DNA from: Azorinus chamasolen
Taxonomy: Eukaryota > Mollusca > Bivalvia > Cardiida > Solecurtidae
Direction: 5' to 3'
Assembly (NCBI GenBank): GCA_963576725.1
Contig: OY755240.1
Location: forward strand, 96,692,316 to 96,756,315
Length of the DNA stretch: 64,000 nt
Within the stretch, counting starts at the first letter, position 1; each line of letters opens with the position of its first letter. A program made the position numbers and the translations under genes. The notes beneath the pieces were generated by a model, which saw nothing but the letters and a program-made list of their open reading frames with translations, ran no database searches and was not told where the DNA came from. Below, one piece after another: positions 20,598 through 30,386 of the stretch.

Positions 20598-20802
20598 TGA
20601 CAATTCAGTATCTGAGTGCACATATTTATGGCCCTGATGACAATATGAACAATAGATGTTTTCACCAAGGCAGGGATTGTGGAATCATATCTATATCACT
20701 TCATAAGTAAACAGAGAAGAACCTTAACCCATGGTTCCTGCTGGATATGTGTCTATTTTGTTTGTAAAAACGTTAAAAGGCGTATACTGACTACTGACTG
20801 AT

Positions 20803-21233
20803 AGCATAGCACTTTACTCCATAAATATGCCTTTCTGCGTGTTTGCACCCAGATAAGACTACAGTAAAACCGCTCTATTAGTAATTACGGTTGTGTTAAT
20901 TAGTTTGTATTTAGGGCTGATGGCAGCTTAAAGCAAGGTGCTCCTATAGGAGCGTCCTATTTTACTTTCGCATTGCTTTAAGCAGTCACCTGCCTTTAAC
21001 ACAAAATACATTATGTAATTAAGTGGCCGTATTAGAGAGGTTTTACTGTACTCCTATAGGAGTCGTCGGATCGCGATCTGCTCTATTTGCATATGAAAGT
21101 ATATAGATTTGACTAACAGTTTCTGCCATGACCAAACCTTCCTGTGTTGATATGTCATTATATAACTGCATCTAGTCAATATTGATGATCGCATGTTTTC
21201 TTTCATAAACGTTAATCGAGTAAAGGGTTAAAA
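20803..21233 (+). mobile_element. Type A MITE carrying a nested Tigger-like MITE
   Basis: Left flank CTTTACTCCATAAATATGCC, right end TAATCGAGTAAAGGGTTAA. The core hairpin is interrupted at TA by a complete Tigger-like MITE (20860-21050): AGATAAGAC, then the insert, then CTCCTATAGGAGTCGTC. Confidence 0.75.
20860..21050. mobile_element. Tigger-like MITE, complete, TA-flanked
   Basis: Ends TACAGTAAAACCGCTCTATT and AGAGAGGTTTTACTGTA. An inner palindrome GCTTAAAGCAAGGTGCTCCT / AGGAGCGTCC...GCATTGCTTTAAGC gives it a hairpin form. The terminal sequence matches the style of pogo/Tigger elements. It is inserted in a type A MITE. Confidence 0.75.
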
Positions 21234-21235
21234 AG

Positions 21236-21690
21236 CAGCGAAACTGGTATCTATTCCTATAGACAGGGATAAGAATTCCTTCATGTGTAAAGTACGTTTA
21301 TTTGTCTATAGTCATTACCCTTAATTTGATGATTATGTTCGTATGTTTTCCGTCAATATTGTATTTACCAATGGATGGTGTGTTTTGTTAGTCACACAGA
21401 TCGTGGACGACACAAGAATTTGTCCTTATCTACGCACATAGAGTGCAAAAACTAGTAACAAGACTCATTGTCCGTTGCGGGCACATATCGGTAGGGACTA
21501 CAAAGTATATCTTGTACACAATAACAGTTACCCTAAATTTATAATAGACATTTCTACGGTAGGTTTTTATAGCCATCGATTAATACTTTAGTTTTCACGA
21601 ACAGTGTCGAGTTAATAAATCATATTGTTCTACAGACCTGATATAGTAAATTCGCGATTATTCGAAATCTTGCTACAGAAGAATCGTGAC
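21236..21690. other. No supported feature
   Basis: No long frame, repeat or splice-bounded frame recognised. Confidence 0.45.
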
Positions 21691-21800
21691 CCTTTTATGC
21701 AGGTGACTGCTTAATGCAGGGTGGACATCATACAGAAAACTCACAGAGGAGCTTTCTGTGTGACTTTCATCCTGCAAAAAGCTGTCAACTGTCTAAAGAT
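21690..21800. mobile_element. Diverged Tigger-like MITE core
   Basis: GCAGGTGACTGCTTAATGCA, GGAGCTTTCTGTGTGACTTT and CATCCTGCAAAAAGCTGTCA are the inner palindrome of this family; the ends are lost. Confidence 0.45.
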
Positions 21801-21897
21801 CGCTAATGATATGTATTTGAGTGTTCGGAAGTGTTCACTATAACTGGTAACTCGAAACCTACCTAGTTAGCCCCTTGTTTTATTAAGGCGCCCGTTG

Positions 21898-21965
21898 GCA
21901 CATTTGCAGAGTAGACCCAGATTAGACGGCTCCCGTCTGATCAGGGTATGTTCTGTATGCTTAAT
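21898..21965. mobile_element. Type A MITE core fragment
   Basis: GCAGAGTAGACCCAGATTAG ACGGCTCCCGTCTGATCAGG shows a shortened core hairpin lacking the CTATAG centre. Confidence 0.55.
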
Positions 21966-22099
21966 ATAGATGTCAATATACAGTCTACCAAGCAAGATTT
22001 CGAATTGAAATAATCATCTGAAATCCATGGCAGTTATTTTTGCTGTCACATGCAGTAGGCCTATAGCCGATATTAATAACTGGAAACATTTCTCTAAAT

Positions 22100-22210
22100 T
22101 TAGCTTGGATAAAGTAGGCAGAACTATGCTACTATACAGTGATACTGATATAAAACTGGATAAATGTAGGCAGAACTATGCCACCATCCCAGTGATACTG
22201 ATATAAACTG
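22100..22210 (+). repeat. ~57-bp tandem duplication
   Basis: AGTAGGCAGAACTATGCTAC...GTGATACTGATATAAAACTGG is repeated as TGTAGGCAGAACTATGCCAC...GTGATACTGATATAAACTG. Confidence 0.7.
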
Positions 22211-22554
22211 CTCAGGACCTAGTAGCTAGTCCTGGTCTAATTTAACCTGTAGCATCTATGCTCGAATTCGTGACTTTCCATGGCAAACATTTGTAGAGAG
22301 GCGAATGTAGATCTGTATTAAACGTTTTATTAGAATCCAGACTGAAAATAAGTTTATATTTTTTAATAGAAAGAAAGATAGAATACATAGGATTATGCAG
22401 CTTGTTTTAAATACAAAGCAAGACAGGTGAGCTTTAATTTAGGCCTACCAAGCAGAGTTAGCAGATAGCAAGTAAAATAATACTGTCCCCATGTTAGCTC
22501 TATGAGAAAAGACAGCGCGTGGGTTTGAAAAGCAGAACCTGAAAAGTTTATCTA

Positions 22555-22650
22555 GATCGGATGGTGTTTAGGGTAAACAGTTTGGATCTAGATCAGATGC
22601 TGAGTAGGCTAAATAGTTTGGATCTAGATCAGATGGTGTGTATGATTTTC
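22555..22650 (+). repeat. ~43-bp duplication of a type B-like core arm
   Basis: AACAGTTTGGATCTAGATCA GATG and AATAGTTTGGATCTAGATCA GATG occur 43 bp apart, resembling the left arm of the type B MITE core. A 60-codon frame through it has no other support. Confidence 0.5.
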
Positions 22651-22784
22651 AGCACATCCGAGCTGATAGTTACTCGGTTAACTTATTGCTTAAACAAACT
22701 GCTCAGTAACTCGGAATATGAAATAGCAGACGACAGTTTTTAAAATAGACAACAACTTCCATAACACAAGACTCTGGCCGGGTC

Positions 22785-22890
22785 AGAGGTTATAAAACTT
22801 CCGAGTCCGAGTCTGGGTTCATTCTCGCCTATCTCATTGGACAGGGGTTGAGCTGGCCCAATACGATGCTTGAGAATAAACATGTTACAT
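22785..22890. repeat. Foldback C palindrome, degraded
   Basis: AGAGGTTATAAAACTTCCGA GTCCGAGTCTGGGTTCATTC TC and GATGCTTGAGAATAAAC are remnants of the foldback C arms. Confidence 0.45.
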
Positions 22891-23103
22891 CTGGAACGCC
22901 CGATCCCTTGAAGTTTCAGTTCTCTCTGTACCTTTAGCATTCACCAAGGGCAATTATCTGATTTCAAATCAGCTATTAATTAGATCTACTTCATGAAAGC
23001 TCCACCAAATCTGGATGTCACCATATCCATTGTATGTATGAACTAAGAACACACATTAAAAGAAACTGAAATAAATAGTTAATAACGTTACTTTAAAACT
23101 TAC

Positions 23104-23260
23104 CTTATCGGCCACTTTGTAACTTTTAGGTGGTCTTGTCGACCGCTGATATTTTACATGGCGTTTATAATGTGGCCAAGGGAAGCAAATCTTTACGAAA
23201 AAATCTATATCTGATACACTATACTCTCTACAGAAAGCAACAAGCAAGGCAAACAGCGGA
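23104..23260 (-). CDS. Orphan internal coding exon, unknown gene
   Basis: On the minus strand the acceptor TTTTTTAATTTTCAG ends at 23261 and the donor GTAAGTTTT starts at 23103. Between them 157 nt are open: entry in phase 2, then 52 codons, exit in phase 0. The peptide starts PLFALLVAFCREY, contains IDFFVKICFPWPHYKRH and ends PPKSYKVADK. An N-terminal hydrophobic run is followed by aromatic and basic residues. I do not recognise the family. No partner exon with compatible phase was found nearby. The methyltransferase 6.3 kb downstream on the same strand has its own start and a standard N-terminus, so the exon more likely belongs to a separate gene upstream. A chance open frame with good splice sites remains possible. 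Confidence 0.5.
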
Positions 23261-23309
23261 CTGAAAATTAAAAAATCCATTAATTATAAAAGATCAGTAT
23301 CATGAGGAA

Positions 23310-23492
23310 AGACCTGGGTCAATGCTTATAAAGCTTTTAGTAGAGTCTGAGTTTCGTTCTCAAGCTTTTGATTGGTCAGATTTGAGTTCTCATGCTTTTG
23401 ATTGGTCAGATTTGAGCCAGAGGCTCAAATCTGACCAATCAAAAACTTGAGAACGACCTCAGACTCAATTAAACGTTTTATAAGCATGGACC
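23310..23492. repeat. Foldback C palindrome with duplicated arm segment
   Basis: Arms GGGTCAATGCTTATAAAGCT and TTTATAAGCATGGACC at the ends. The left arm has the segment CTTTTGATTGGTCAGATTTG twice (23370 and 23397); the right arm has it once. Confidence 0.85.
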
Positions 23493-23754
23493 TTGGTGCT
23501 TAAAACAGTAGACCTATGATTAAGATATGCCATTGTATTGGAAATGTCGAGTCTGATTAGGATCTGCACTGATTTACACACGCGAACAACTATAATTAAG
23601 TTTTGTTTTAAATATCGAATCCGACACATAGTGTAGACACTACCTAGTTTATAACAAAGGTGAAATTGACACTCTGGCAAAATGCCATTGAGTGTTGCAC
23701 TATATAGCTACCAAAATCATTTGATACAGACAGTGTTTGCATTTTATCCCCTGT

Positions 23755-23915
23755 TTCGCTATCCGCGACCTGACCCTCATTTGCAAACAGTTTGGACCCA
23801 GATGAGACGCCGAGTAACTCGGCATATAATAAAATGGGTTAATAGCTTTTCAAAAGCTTGACCGAACTGAAAGTAGTCTAGATTGCACCAGGGGCAACTC
23901 TGAGCAGACATTACG
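23755..23915. mobile_element. Type B MITE, half core
   Basis: TTTGCAAACAGTTTGGACCC AGATGAGACGCCGAGTAACT CGGC is followed by ATAATAAAATGGGTTAATAG instead of the right arm. Confidence 0.6.
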
Positions 23916-23978
23916 TTTAGATACTGAGAGGGAAAGCAATAATTGTGCACTTTTTGATAAGAAGTTAAGAACATAGTA

Positions 23979-24157
23979 TACAATAGAACCCCTCTAAAGC
24001 GATCACTTAAAATGAATGAACATGTGTCTTTATAAGCAGGTGGTTGCTCCTAGAGGATCTTTCTGTATTACTTTTGTCCTACATTAAACTACCACCTGCA
24101 TCTAGCACCCAGAATTAGATATATTTTAGGTGGTCGCATTAGCGGGATTTTACTGTA
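23979..24157. mobile_element. Tigger-like MITE
   Basis: Ends TACAATAGAACCCCTCTAAA and ATTAGCGGGATTTTACTGTA; the inner part holds AGGTGGTTGCTCCTAGAGGA and CTACATTAAACTACCACCTG. Confidence 0.65.
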
Positions 24158-24430
24158 TACCTTTAATTTTGATTCGGTTCGCTGCCTCTATCTTCAGTAA
24201 TGCATGCAACCTGCGTATTTAGATTGTTACCATCGTCAGCGACATGGGTGTAAAGCTAAGCTTTATGGTGTGTAACAGTTACTTAAACAAGTAGTGCATT
24301 TAGAGAAGAACACTGTTTGCATTATACCTATCTTATAGACCCTGTTGTAAGAAAATAATGTCTGCTCAAAATTTGATCTGTTCAATTGTGGCCGATTGGC
24401 TAATTTGGTTAAGCTATTGAGAAACTATTA

Positions 24431-24903
24431 TATCGCACAATGAGGCTGTACAATGAGGCTGCTGTACAATGAGGCTGTACAATGAGGCTGTTGTACAATG
24501 AGGCTGTACAATGAGGCTGCTGTACAATGAGGCTGTACAATTAGGCTGCTGTACAATGAGGCTGCTGTACAATGAGGCTGTACCAATGAGGCTGCTGTAC
24601 AATGAGGCTGTACAATGAGGCTGCTGTACAATGAGGCTGTACCAATGAGGCTGCTGTACAATGAGGCTGCTGTACAATGAGGCTGTGCCAATGAGGCTGC
24701 TGTACAATGAGGCTGCTGTACAATGAGGCTGTACCAATGAGGCTGCTGTACAATGAGGCTGCTGTACAATGAGGCTGTACCAATGAGGCTGTACCAATGA
24801 GGCTGTACCAATGAGGCTGTACAATGAGGCTGCTGTACAATGAGGCTGTACCAATGAGGCTGTACAATGAGGCTGCTGTACAATGAGGCTGTACAATGAG
24901 ACT
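24431..24903 (-). repeat. 13/14/16-bp minisatellite
   Basis: Units are built from GTACAATGAGGCT, GTACCAATGAGGCT and GCTGTACAATGAGGCT in irregular order. Because lengths differ mod 3, three overlapping minus frames stay open for over 100 codons with Gln/Pro/His/Cys/Thr/Ala/Ser/Leu repeats; these are artefacts. Confidence 0.92.
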
Positions 24904-24915
24904 AATTTTCTTGAT

Positions 24916-25133
24916 TAACCCTTTCCTTCATACTCCTTTTCATGTATTTGCAAACAGAGTGGACCTAGATCAGACGGCTCCTGTAGGAGCCGTCTGATCA
25001 GGGTCTGCTCTGTTTGCCTATAGTATAATTCTGCAGTTTCTGCGTTAGAAAAACTACCATGTGTACATGTGTCATCATTAAAACATCTAATAAATATACA
25101 CGATGTCATTAATTTAAATAGGGAAAGGATAAA
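24916..25133 (+). mobile_element. Type A MITE, near full length
   Basis: Starts TTAACCCTTTCCTTCATACT and ends ATAGGGAAAGGATAAA. The core hairpin 24951-25018 pairs GCAAACAGAGTGGACCTAGA TCAGACGGCTCCTG with CAGGAGCCGTCTGATCAGGG TCTGCTCTGTTTGC around TA, one of the best preserved copies. Confidence 0.8.
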
Positions 25134-25171
25134 CCCACTTGTGCACGATGTTCCTTAAAATTATCACAACA

Positions 25172-25233
25172 AACAGTGTAGCCCATATCCTGGAGGATCC
25201 CTCTTATCATGATCTGTACTGTTTGCTAATTCC
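25172..25233. mobile_element. Type A MITE core, decayed
   Basis: AACAAACAGTGTAGCCCATA and TCATGATCTGTACTGTTTGC flank a degraded centre. Confidence 0.45.
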
Positions 25234-25444
25234 ATCGATGTCAATGGCTTAAAATAGTAAATAGTTTGTTTCTTTTGTCCCCAACCCCTCCTTCAATATG
25301 AAAATGGATGAATTCCAAAATAACAACTGCACAGGGCTTCCTTAAATAAAAAAGGAGTAAATGTGTTAAACATAAAGACCAAACCGCGAATACAAATTCC
25401 TAACCATGATTACAGACAGCGTAAACACTGACGAACTAACACGA

Positions 25445-25615
25445 CCTCTGGGTCCATGCTCATAAAACTTTTAGTTGAGTCTGAGAACGTTCTCAAGCTT
25501 TTGATTGGTCAGATTTGAGCCAATCAAAAGCTTGAGAACTCAAATCTGACCAATCAAAAGCTTGAGAGTGAAACTCAGACTCAACTAAAAGCTTTATAAG
25601 CATGGACCCTGATCA
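25445..25615. repeat. Foldback C palindrome
   Basis: GGTCCATGCTCATAAAACTT and AAGCTTTATAAGCATGGACC are the outer arms; inside, AGCTTTTGATTGGTCAGATT and its complement alternate. The ~170 bp could form a cruciform with very few mismatches. It abuts CTGATCAGGGTCTAC, the right core arm of a type A MITE. Confidence 0.85.
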
Positions 25616-25769
25616 GGGTCTACAGTTTTCGACACTTGTCATCCTAATTCAGTTTTACAAACAGGGTAGATCTTATTCAGACATAGTGCTATTTACTCGC
25701 TAAGCTCGATGGCACATGTATTCAGATGTTATGCCAGCGGCAGTTCCGCTCTAACACCATTTCAAGCAC

Positions 25770-26205
25770 GTAACCCTTTCCCTGCTCGGTATTCGGTAAA
25801 GAAATAAGGACATCTTGAATGTTTATTAGTCGAATTTCTATATTAGCATATGTACACAATAATGTTTGGTATTGATAGAAACTGTAGAGTCGGGCCTATA
25901 TTACTTCAAAAACAAATAGAGCACACTTTGGATCTACAGTAAAACCTCTCTATAACGGTCACTAAATTGCGTTAATTAGTTGGTATTTAGGACAGGTGGC
26001 TGCTTAAAGCAAGCTGAAAGTTAAACAGAACGCTCCTATAGGAGCGTTCTGTTTTACTTTCACCTTGCTTTAAGCATCCACCTGCCTTTAACATAAAATA
26101 CTTGATGTAATTTAGTGGTCGTTATAGAGAGGTTTTACTGTACTCTATTTGCAAATGCATGGAATTACGCTTATATGAAAGACATGATTAATTGTTTCAA
26201 AAGAA
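25770..26205 (+). mobile_element. Type A MITE interrupted by a Tigger-like MITE
   Basis: TAACCCTTTCCCTGCTCGGT begins it; CAAATAGAGCACACTTTGGATC is the left core arm, and after the insert CTCTATTTGCAAATGC is the right arm. The insert lies at 25935-26142. Confidence 0.65.
25935..26142. mobile_element. Tigger-like MITE, best preserved copy
   Basis: Inverted ends TACAGTAAAACCTCTCTATA and TATAGAGAGGTTTTACTGTA are perfect over about 25 bp. The core pairs GCTTAAAGCAAGCTGAAAGT and CAGAACGCTCC with GGAGCGTTCTG and ACTTTCACCTTGCTTTAAGC around TATA, so the element is almost wholly palindromic. Confidence 0.85.
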
Positions 26206-26216
26206 AACAGGTTAAC

Positions 26217-26446
26217 GCTTTATTCTATAAATACGCTTTTCTACGCCTTTGCAAACAGAGTAGACATAGATTAGACGGCTCCTGTAGGACCCGTTTGATC
26301 AGGATCTGCTCTCTTATCAGCTAAATACAGACATGATTCTTCAGTTTCTACTGTACCGTGTCAATATGTAATTTTAAAAAATAATCTAATTAATATTCAT
26401 GATGTCATACTTTTTTTTCATGAATATTCACGGTGTAAAGGGTTAA
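26217..26446 (+). mobile_element. Type A MITE
   Basis: TTAACGCTTTATTCTATAAA at the left and CACGGTGTAAAGGGTTAA at the right; the core is GCAAACAGAGTAGACATAGA...TAGGACCCGTTTGATCAGGA, with the right arm partly lost. Confidence 0.75.
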
Positions 26447-26482
26447 AAAAGTAGTACCATGCACTTATCCCTTTACTTCGTG

Positions 26483-26715
26483 AATATCTATACAAGAAAT
26501 GATGATAATATGGGTATGAATATCTATACAAGAAATGATGATAACTTGGGTATGAATATCTATACAAGAAAGGATGATAACATGGGTAGGAATATTTATA
26601 CAAGAAATGATGATAACATGGGTATGAATATCTATACAAGAAATGATGATAACATGGGTAGGAATATTTATACAAGAGATGATGATAACATGGGTATGAA
26701 TATTTATACAAATAT
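26483..26715 (+). repeat. 36-bp minisatellite, about 6.5 copies
   Basis: The unit is AATATCTATACAAGAAATGA TGATAACATGGGTATG. Since 36 is divisible by 3, frames stay open on both strands (NIYTRNDDNMGM repeats on plus, SYPCYHHFLYRY-type on minus); no sign of real coding use. Confidence 0.9.
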
Positions 26716-26789
26716 ACTGTCGGCTGAGAGGTCCTTAGGACTGTAAGTAGACTATAACTAGCTACTTTTTTATTTTATACACGCGGAAG

Positions 26790-26987
26790 TATTAACTATT
26801 TCGCTGTCAATGTCGCATCTGTGATTATCTATGCAAACAGTTTCGATCCAGATGAGACATCGAGTAACTCGGCATCTCACCAGGATCCAAACTGTTTGTT
26901 ACTATGAATGTTCTTGAAACAAAAATGAAACAAAATAAAAATGGAAAATTGAAGCAGACGAAATATTTGGCAGCGAAAGCGTTAATG
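26790..26987 (+). mobile_element. Type B MITE (subtype 'cgctg')
   Basis: TTAACTATTTCGCTGTCAAT and ATTTGGCAGCGAAAGCGTTAA are the inverted ends; the core hairpin is at 26832-26898 with TCGAGTAACTCGGCATCTCA. Confidence 0.8.
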
Positions 26988-27039
26988 AACTTAAATTGTA
27001 TAAGGATATGATGAACTCATGACTAGAAACTGTATAATC

Positions 27040-27165
27040 AGATATCTTTTATTTCGTAAACAAAGAGAGCAGATCCAGTTCAGACGGTTCCTACAGGAGC
27101 CGTCTGATCAGGGATCTACTCTGTTTGCAAAGACACCATTTAAAACGCGTATATATGAGGTAAAG
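27040..27165. mobile_element. Type A MITE core and flanks
   Basis: GTAAACAAAGAGAGCAGATC, CGGTTCCTACAGGAGCCGTC and TGATCAGGGATCTACTCTGT TTGCAAAG. Confidence 0.7.
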
Positions 27166-27308
27166 GTTGAACTTATGTGTGTTGTTACGCTTGTGAGATC
27201 AACCGTGTCAGAAGACCCATTTGGAGGTTGTTTGCTGCACAATCTTGTGTACAGTATGAAATAAGTATACTCGTATTTGTGAGAATATGTATTAAAGTAT
27301 CATGGTTG

Positions 27309-27553
27309 TATAACCCTTTCCCGCATATAAACGTGTTTTCACGCATTTGCTAACAGAGTAGACCAAGATCAGAAGGCTCCTAGAGGAGCCGTCTGATCAG
27401 GGTCTACTCTGTTTGCTTATGGAAGTTGATAGTTGTGTTTCTTTAGGTTCTAAAATGGCTACAATGTTCCACCGTTCATTAGAACGTTTTTGCCCACGAC
27501 TATTCAGTAGGTATTGAAATTTGGAATAAACATAGAACATCGAAAGGGTTAAA
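27309..27553 (+). mobile_element. Type A MITE, full length
   Basis: Ends ATAACCCTTTCCCGCATATA and CATCGAAAGGGTTAA. The core hairpin 27348-27416 pairs GGCTCCTAGAGGAGCC at its centre. Flanks with GGCTACAATGTTCCACC are shared with 36846-37094 and 52199-52443, defining a subtype. Confidence 0.8.
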
Positions 27554-27781
27554 ACCATTGACTGAACCATTCTCTCGCTATTATAAAACACGTGACCGCT
27601 CGAACTCTGATCTATAGTGCACCTTTTGTCTTCCATCGATTCATTCAAACTATTGAGTGTCTAATGGCCGGGTGTCAAATAGCTTGAATATTATTGAAGT
27701 ACCGAGTGACTCCGCGTTTGATCTGGATCCAAGTTTTTTTTGCAAATGTGGCTCAAGGTGCGTCTACTGAGATGATGGTTT

Positions 27782-28055
27782 AAATGAAATTGAATACAAA
27801 TTTAGCTAACGGCATGCATGTACTTATTATAAGATATAATCCGCATTTGCGTCGAGGGCGTTTGCACAAATTCTTCGCTTGGTTACCAGAGCCTGAGTAC
27901 CCCGCAATGGTCCGTAAAACCTGACAACGCCTTGTGTTGTGATTTTGGTCCTTGCATATCGAGAAGAAGGGATCAAGATAACCAATTAGTTTTCGTTGTT
28001 TTCTCCACGCCGTAGTTTTCGGACATTTGTTGTGGACTTTAAAGGTATCATATGT
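27782..28055 (-). other. ATG-less open frame, ~90 codons, unexplained
   Basis: A minus-strand frame without stops runs from about 28055 to 27782. It contains WRKQRKLIGYLDPFFSICKD and a Cys/Arg/Lys-rich part (NLCKRPRRKC). No splice sites, start codon or family are evident. A frame of this length can occur by chance in 64 kb, so it is recorded only as a candidate. Confidence 0.2.
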
Positions 28056-28089
28056 TTAATACAAATATAGTGCTTATGTCCCGCAATAC

Positions 28090-28275
28090 CTCTCTAAAGC
28101 GGCCCTTTTATCGATAACATAAACGCATGTTTCTTTAAAACTAGGTGGTACCTTAATACTAGACGAGAGTAATACAGAAAACACATAGAGAAGCTTCTGT
28201 ATAACTTTCGTCCTGCATTAAGCTATCGCCTGCATTTAAGACCCAGAACCAGATCTACATTTGGTGCTTTAGAGT
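28090..28275. mobile_element. Tigger-like MITE, diverged
   Basis: AATACCTCTCTAAAGCGGCC left; AAACTAGGTGGTACCTTAAT and CGTCCTGCATTAAGCTATCG inside; the right end merges with the minisatellite. Confidence 0.55.
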
Positions 28276-28757
28276 GGTGATTCTATATGTTCTGTCACGG
28301 TGTTTATGTTATCGTTATTGCTTTAGACTGGTATTTCTGTATGTTCCTGTCACGATGTTTATGCTATCGTTATTGCTTTAGAGTGGCATTTCTGTATGTT
28401 CCGTCACGGTGTTCATGCTATCGTTATTGCTTTAGAGTGCTGTTACTGTATGTTCTGTCATGATGTTCATGCTATCGTTATTGCTTTAGAGTGGTATTTC
28501 TGTATGTTCTGTCACGATGTTTATGCTATCGTTATTGCTTTAGAGTTGTGATTCTGTATGTTCCGTCACGGTGTTCATGCTATCGTTATTACTTTAGAGT
28601 GCTGTTACTGTATGTTCTGTCACGATGTTCATGCTATCGTTATTGCTTTAGAGTGCTGTTACTGTATGTTCTGTCATGATGTTCATGCTATCGTTATTGC
28701 TTTAGAGTGGTATTTCTGTATGTTCTGTCACGATGTTTATGTTATCGTTATTTTATT
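28275..28757 (+). repeat. 54-bp minisatellite, about nine copies
   Basis: The unit is CTTTAGAGTGGTATTTCTGT, ATGTTCTGTCACGATGTTTA, TGCTATCGTTATTG. The period is divisible by 3, which explains the Cys-rich open frames. The first unit appears to derive from the right end of the adjacent Tigger-like MITE (gctttagagtggtgattct). Confidence 0.9.
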
Positions 28758-28977
28758 TAACCCTTTACTTCATGAATATTTATTTAAGAAATAATTACGT
28801 CATTAATAGTAATCAGATGAAATACTATAATGGTATACGATCACAGAATGTTTTGGCCGTGACAGAAACTGAAGAATCAGATCTATATCATGTCTTAAGC
28901 AAATAGGACAGACCCTTGTCTGGATCTACTCTGTTGTAAAGGCTTAGAAAGGCGTATTCATGGAGTAAAGGGTTAAT
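28757..28977 (-). mobile_element. Type A MITE
   Basis: TTTAACCCTTTACTTCATGA and TTCATGGAGTAAAGGGTTAA are inverted ends; the core lacks most of the hairpin (AGCAAATAGGACAGACCC / TGGATCTACTCTGTTGTAAA). Confidence 0.7.
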
Positions 28978-29182
28978 CCTTTACTCTATGAATATTTATA
29001 TAAGAAATAATGAATATCCATTACATTACATTTTAAATGGCACATTAAAACAGCAAATTTTGATCATGGCATTAAAGGTATTATCAGATCTATTTAATTT
29101 CACGAACAAACACAGCAGATCCTATACTGGATCGATGCTATTTGTAAATGCGTTAAAACGCATACTTATGAAGTATAGTAAA
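28973..29182 (-). mobile_element. Type A MITE, adjacent copy
   Basis: TTAATCCTTTACTCTATGAA follows directly after the previous copy, sharing TTAA; the right end is GCATACTTATGAAG. The core is reduced (ACAAACACAGCAGATCC / ACTGGATCGATGCTATTTG). Confidence 0.65.
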
Positions 29183-29563
29183 CCCCCTCTAAACGGGACG
29201 TTAAATTCAGTATCAATATCGGTCCCGGAGACAGGTCCATGCTTATAAAGCTTTTAGTTGAGTCTGAGTTTCGTTCTCAGGCTTTTGATTGGTCAGATTT
29301 GAGTTCTCAAGCTTTTGATTGGTCAGATTTGAGCCAAAGGCTCAAATCTGACCAATCAAAAGCTTGAGAACGATCTCAGACTCAACTAAAAGCTTTATAA
29401 GCATGGACCCAGGTTGCAGCTGAATGCAGAGTGAAAATCATGCAAAACGCTTCTCTATGATCGTACTGCATGACTTTCACCAAGCACCAAACAGCTGCTT
29501 GCCTGAACGTATTTAAAATCTTCTTTACCAGAATTCCGGTTTAGAGGTGTTTACTGTAAATGA
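29178..29563. mobile_element. Tigger-like MITE with nested foldback C
   Basis: Left end TATAGTAAACCCCCTCTAAA, right end CGGTTTAGAGGTGTTTACTG. The middle is interrupted by foldback C at 29228-29411, after which GCAGCTGAATGCAGAGTGAA resumes the MITE. Confidence 0.65.
29228..29411. repeat. Foldback C palindrome, nested
   Basis: Ends GGTCCATGCTTATAAAGCTT and AAGCTTTATAAGCATGGACC. The left arm carries the CTTTTGATTGGTCAGATTTG segment twice, as at 23310. Confidence 0.85.
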
Positions 29564-29593
29564 TTAAATAATCCGGAAACAGTGTTAAATGCT

Positions 29594-29770
29594 TAATCCT
29601 TTACTTCATGAATATTTAAGAAATGACGATCCTATGCATATTAATTTTTAAAAGGGTATGTACATGAGGACATCCTTTCTAGCCATAGTATGAATATTGG
29701 TATACAAGGTATACTACTTCACAAGCAAACAGAGCAGACCCTGGTCAGACGGCTCCTACATACATCGTCG
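29594..29770 (-). mobile_element. Type A MITE, truncated by a Tigger-like MITE
   Basis: TTAATCCTTTACTTCATGAA to GCAAACAGAGCAGACCCTGG TCAGACGGCTCCTAC; the right half is absent. Confidence 0.6.
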
Positions 29771-29790
29771 TATCTGGCAATGGTGGTGTT

Positions 29791-29998
29791 TACAGTAGAA
29801 CCTGTCTTAAACGACTATCAACAAAGGTATAATTATCGGTCTATAAGACAGGTTGTAGCTTAATGCAGGTCGAAAGTAATGCAGATAGCTCCTATGGGAG
29901 CATTTTGTATTACCGTTGCCCGGCATTAAGCAACCACCTGTAGTTTAAGACTCCTATGGTAATTCAATGAATGGCCGCTTAGGACAGGTACTACTGTA
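29791..29998. mobile_element. Tigger-like MITE, full length
   Basis: TACAGTAGAACCTGTCTTAA and GGACAGGTACTACTGTA ends. The core pairs AGACAGGTTGTAGCTTAATG CAGGTCGAAAGTAATGCAGA with the right half around CTCCTATGGGAG. Confidence 0.8.
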
Positions 29999-30089
29999 TA
30001 ACCACATTACCCAAACATTTTAGTGAACATGTCAAAAATGAGTATTTTTGGCTAACCTATTTTTCATTTTTAGGAAGTTATTGAGTTCT

Positions 30090-30386
30090 TGCGTAGAAAA
30101 AAGCAAACAGTGCAGACCCTGATCAGATTCTTTACTTAAAGGATGCTTCGGTTCGAGGTCTACATTGTATACATATGTCCCTTTTAATCCATTACCTCTC
30201 ACAGATGCCATTTTACACCTTTGCAAACAGAATAGGTCTGATCCTGTAGGAGCCATGATATCAGGGTTTGATCTGTTTACATATGGAATTATAAAGAACT
30301 ACAGTTTCTGCCAGAGCCAAACATTCACGTGCAGATGCCGCAATTACTTCTTACATCAATATTAATGAGGTAACGGGAAAACCATT
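30090..30386. mobile_element. Type A MITE remnants (two cores)
   Basis: AAGCAAACAGTGCAGACCCT GATCAGATTC (30103) and TTTGCAAACAGAATAGGTCT with TCCTGTAGGAGCCATGATAT CAGGGTTTGATCTG (30220-30275). Only parts of each are kept. Confidence 0.5.

Noticed and set aside
16751..23104. Orphan exon as a 5' coding extension of the methyltransferase
   Set aside because: Phase 0 would allow joining to the acceptor before the methyltransferase start, but the methyltransferase N-terminus there already matches the start of its family, so fusion is unlikely.
24414..24896. Three overlapping minus-strand frames of 108-160 codons (Gln-Pro-His-Cys-Thr-Ala-Ser repeats)
   Set aside because: All three frames of the same strand are open because the region is a minisatellite of 13, 14 and 16-bp units; no gene-like composition or splice context.
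26418..26746. Opposed ~95-codon frames with perfect 12-residue repeats
   Set aside because: The 36-bp tandem repeat keeps both strands open; no signal peptide, splice sites or family support.
27782..28055. Real coding exon on the minus strand
   Set aside because: Open for about 90 codons but without start, splice sites or recognised motif; such a length is expected by chance somewhere in 64 kb. Listed only as a weak candidate.
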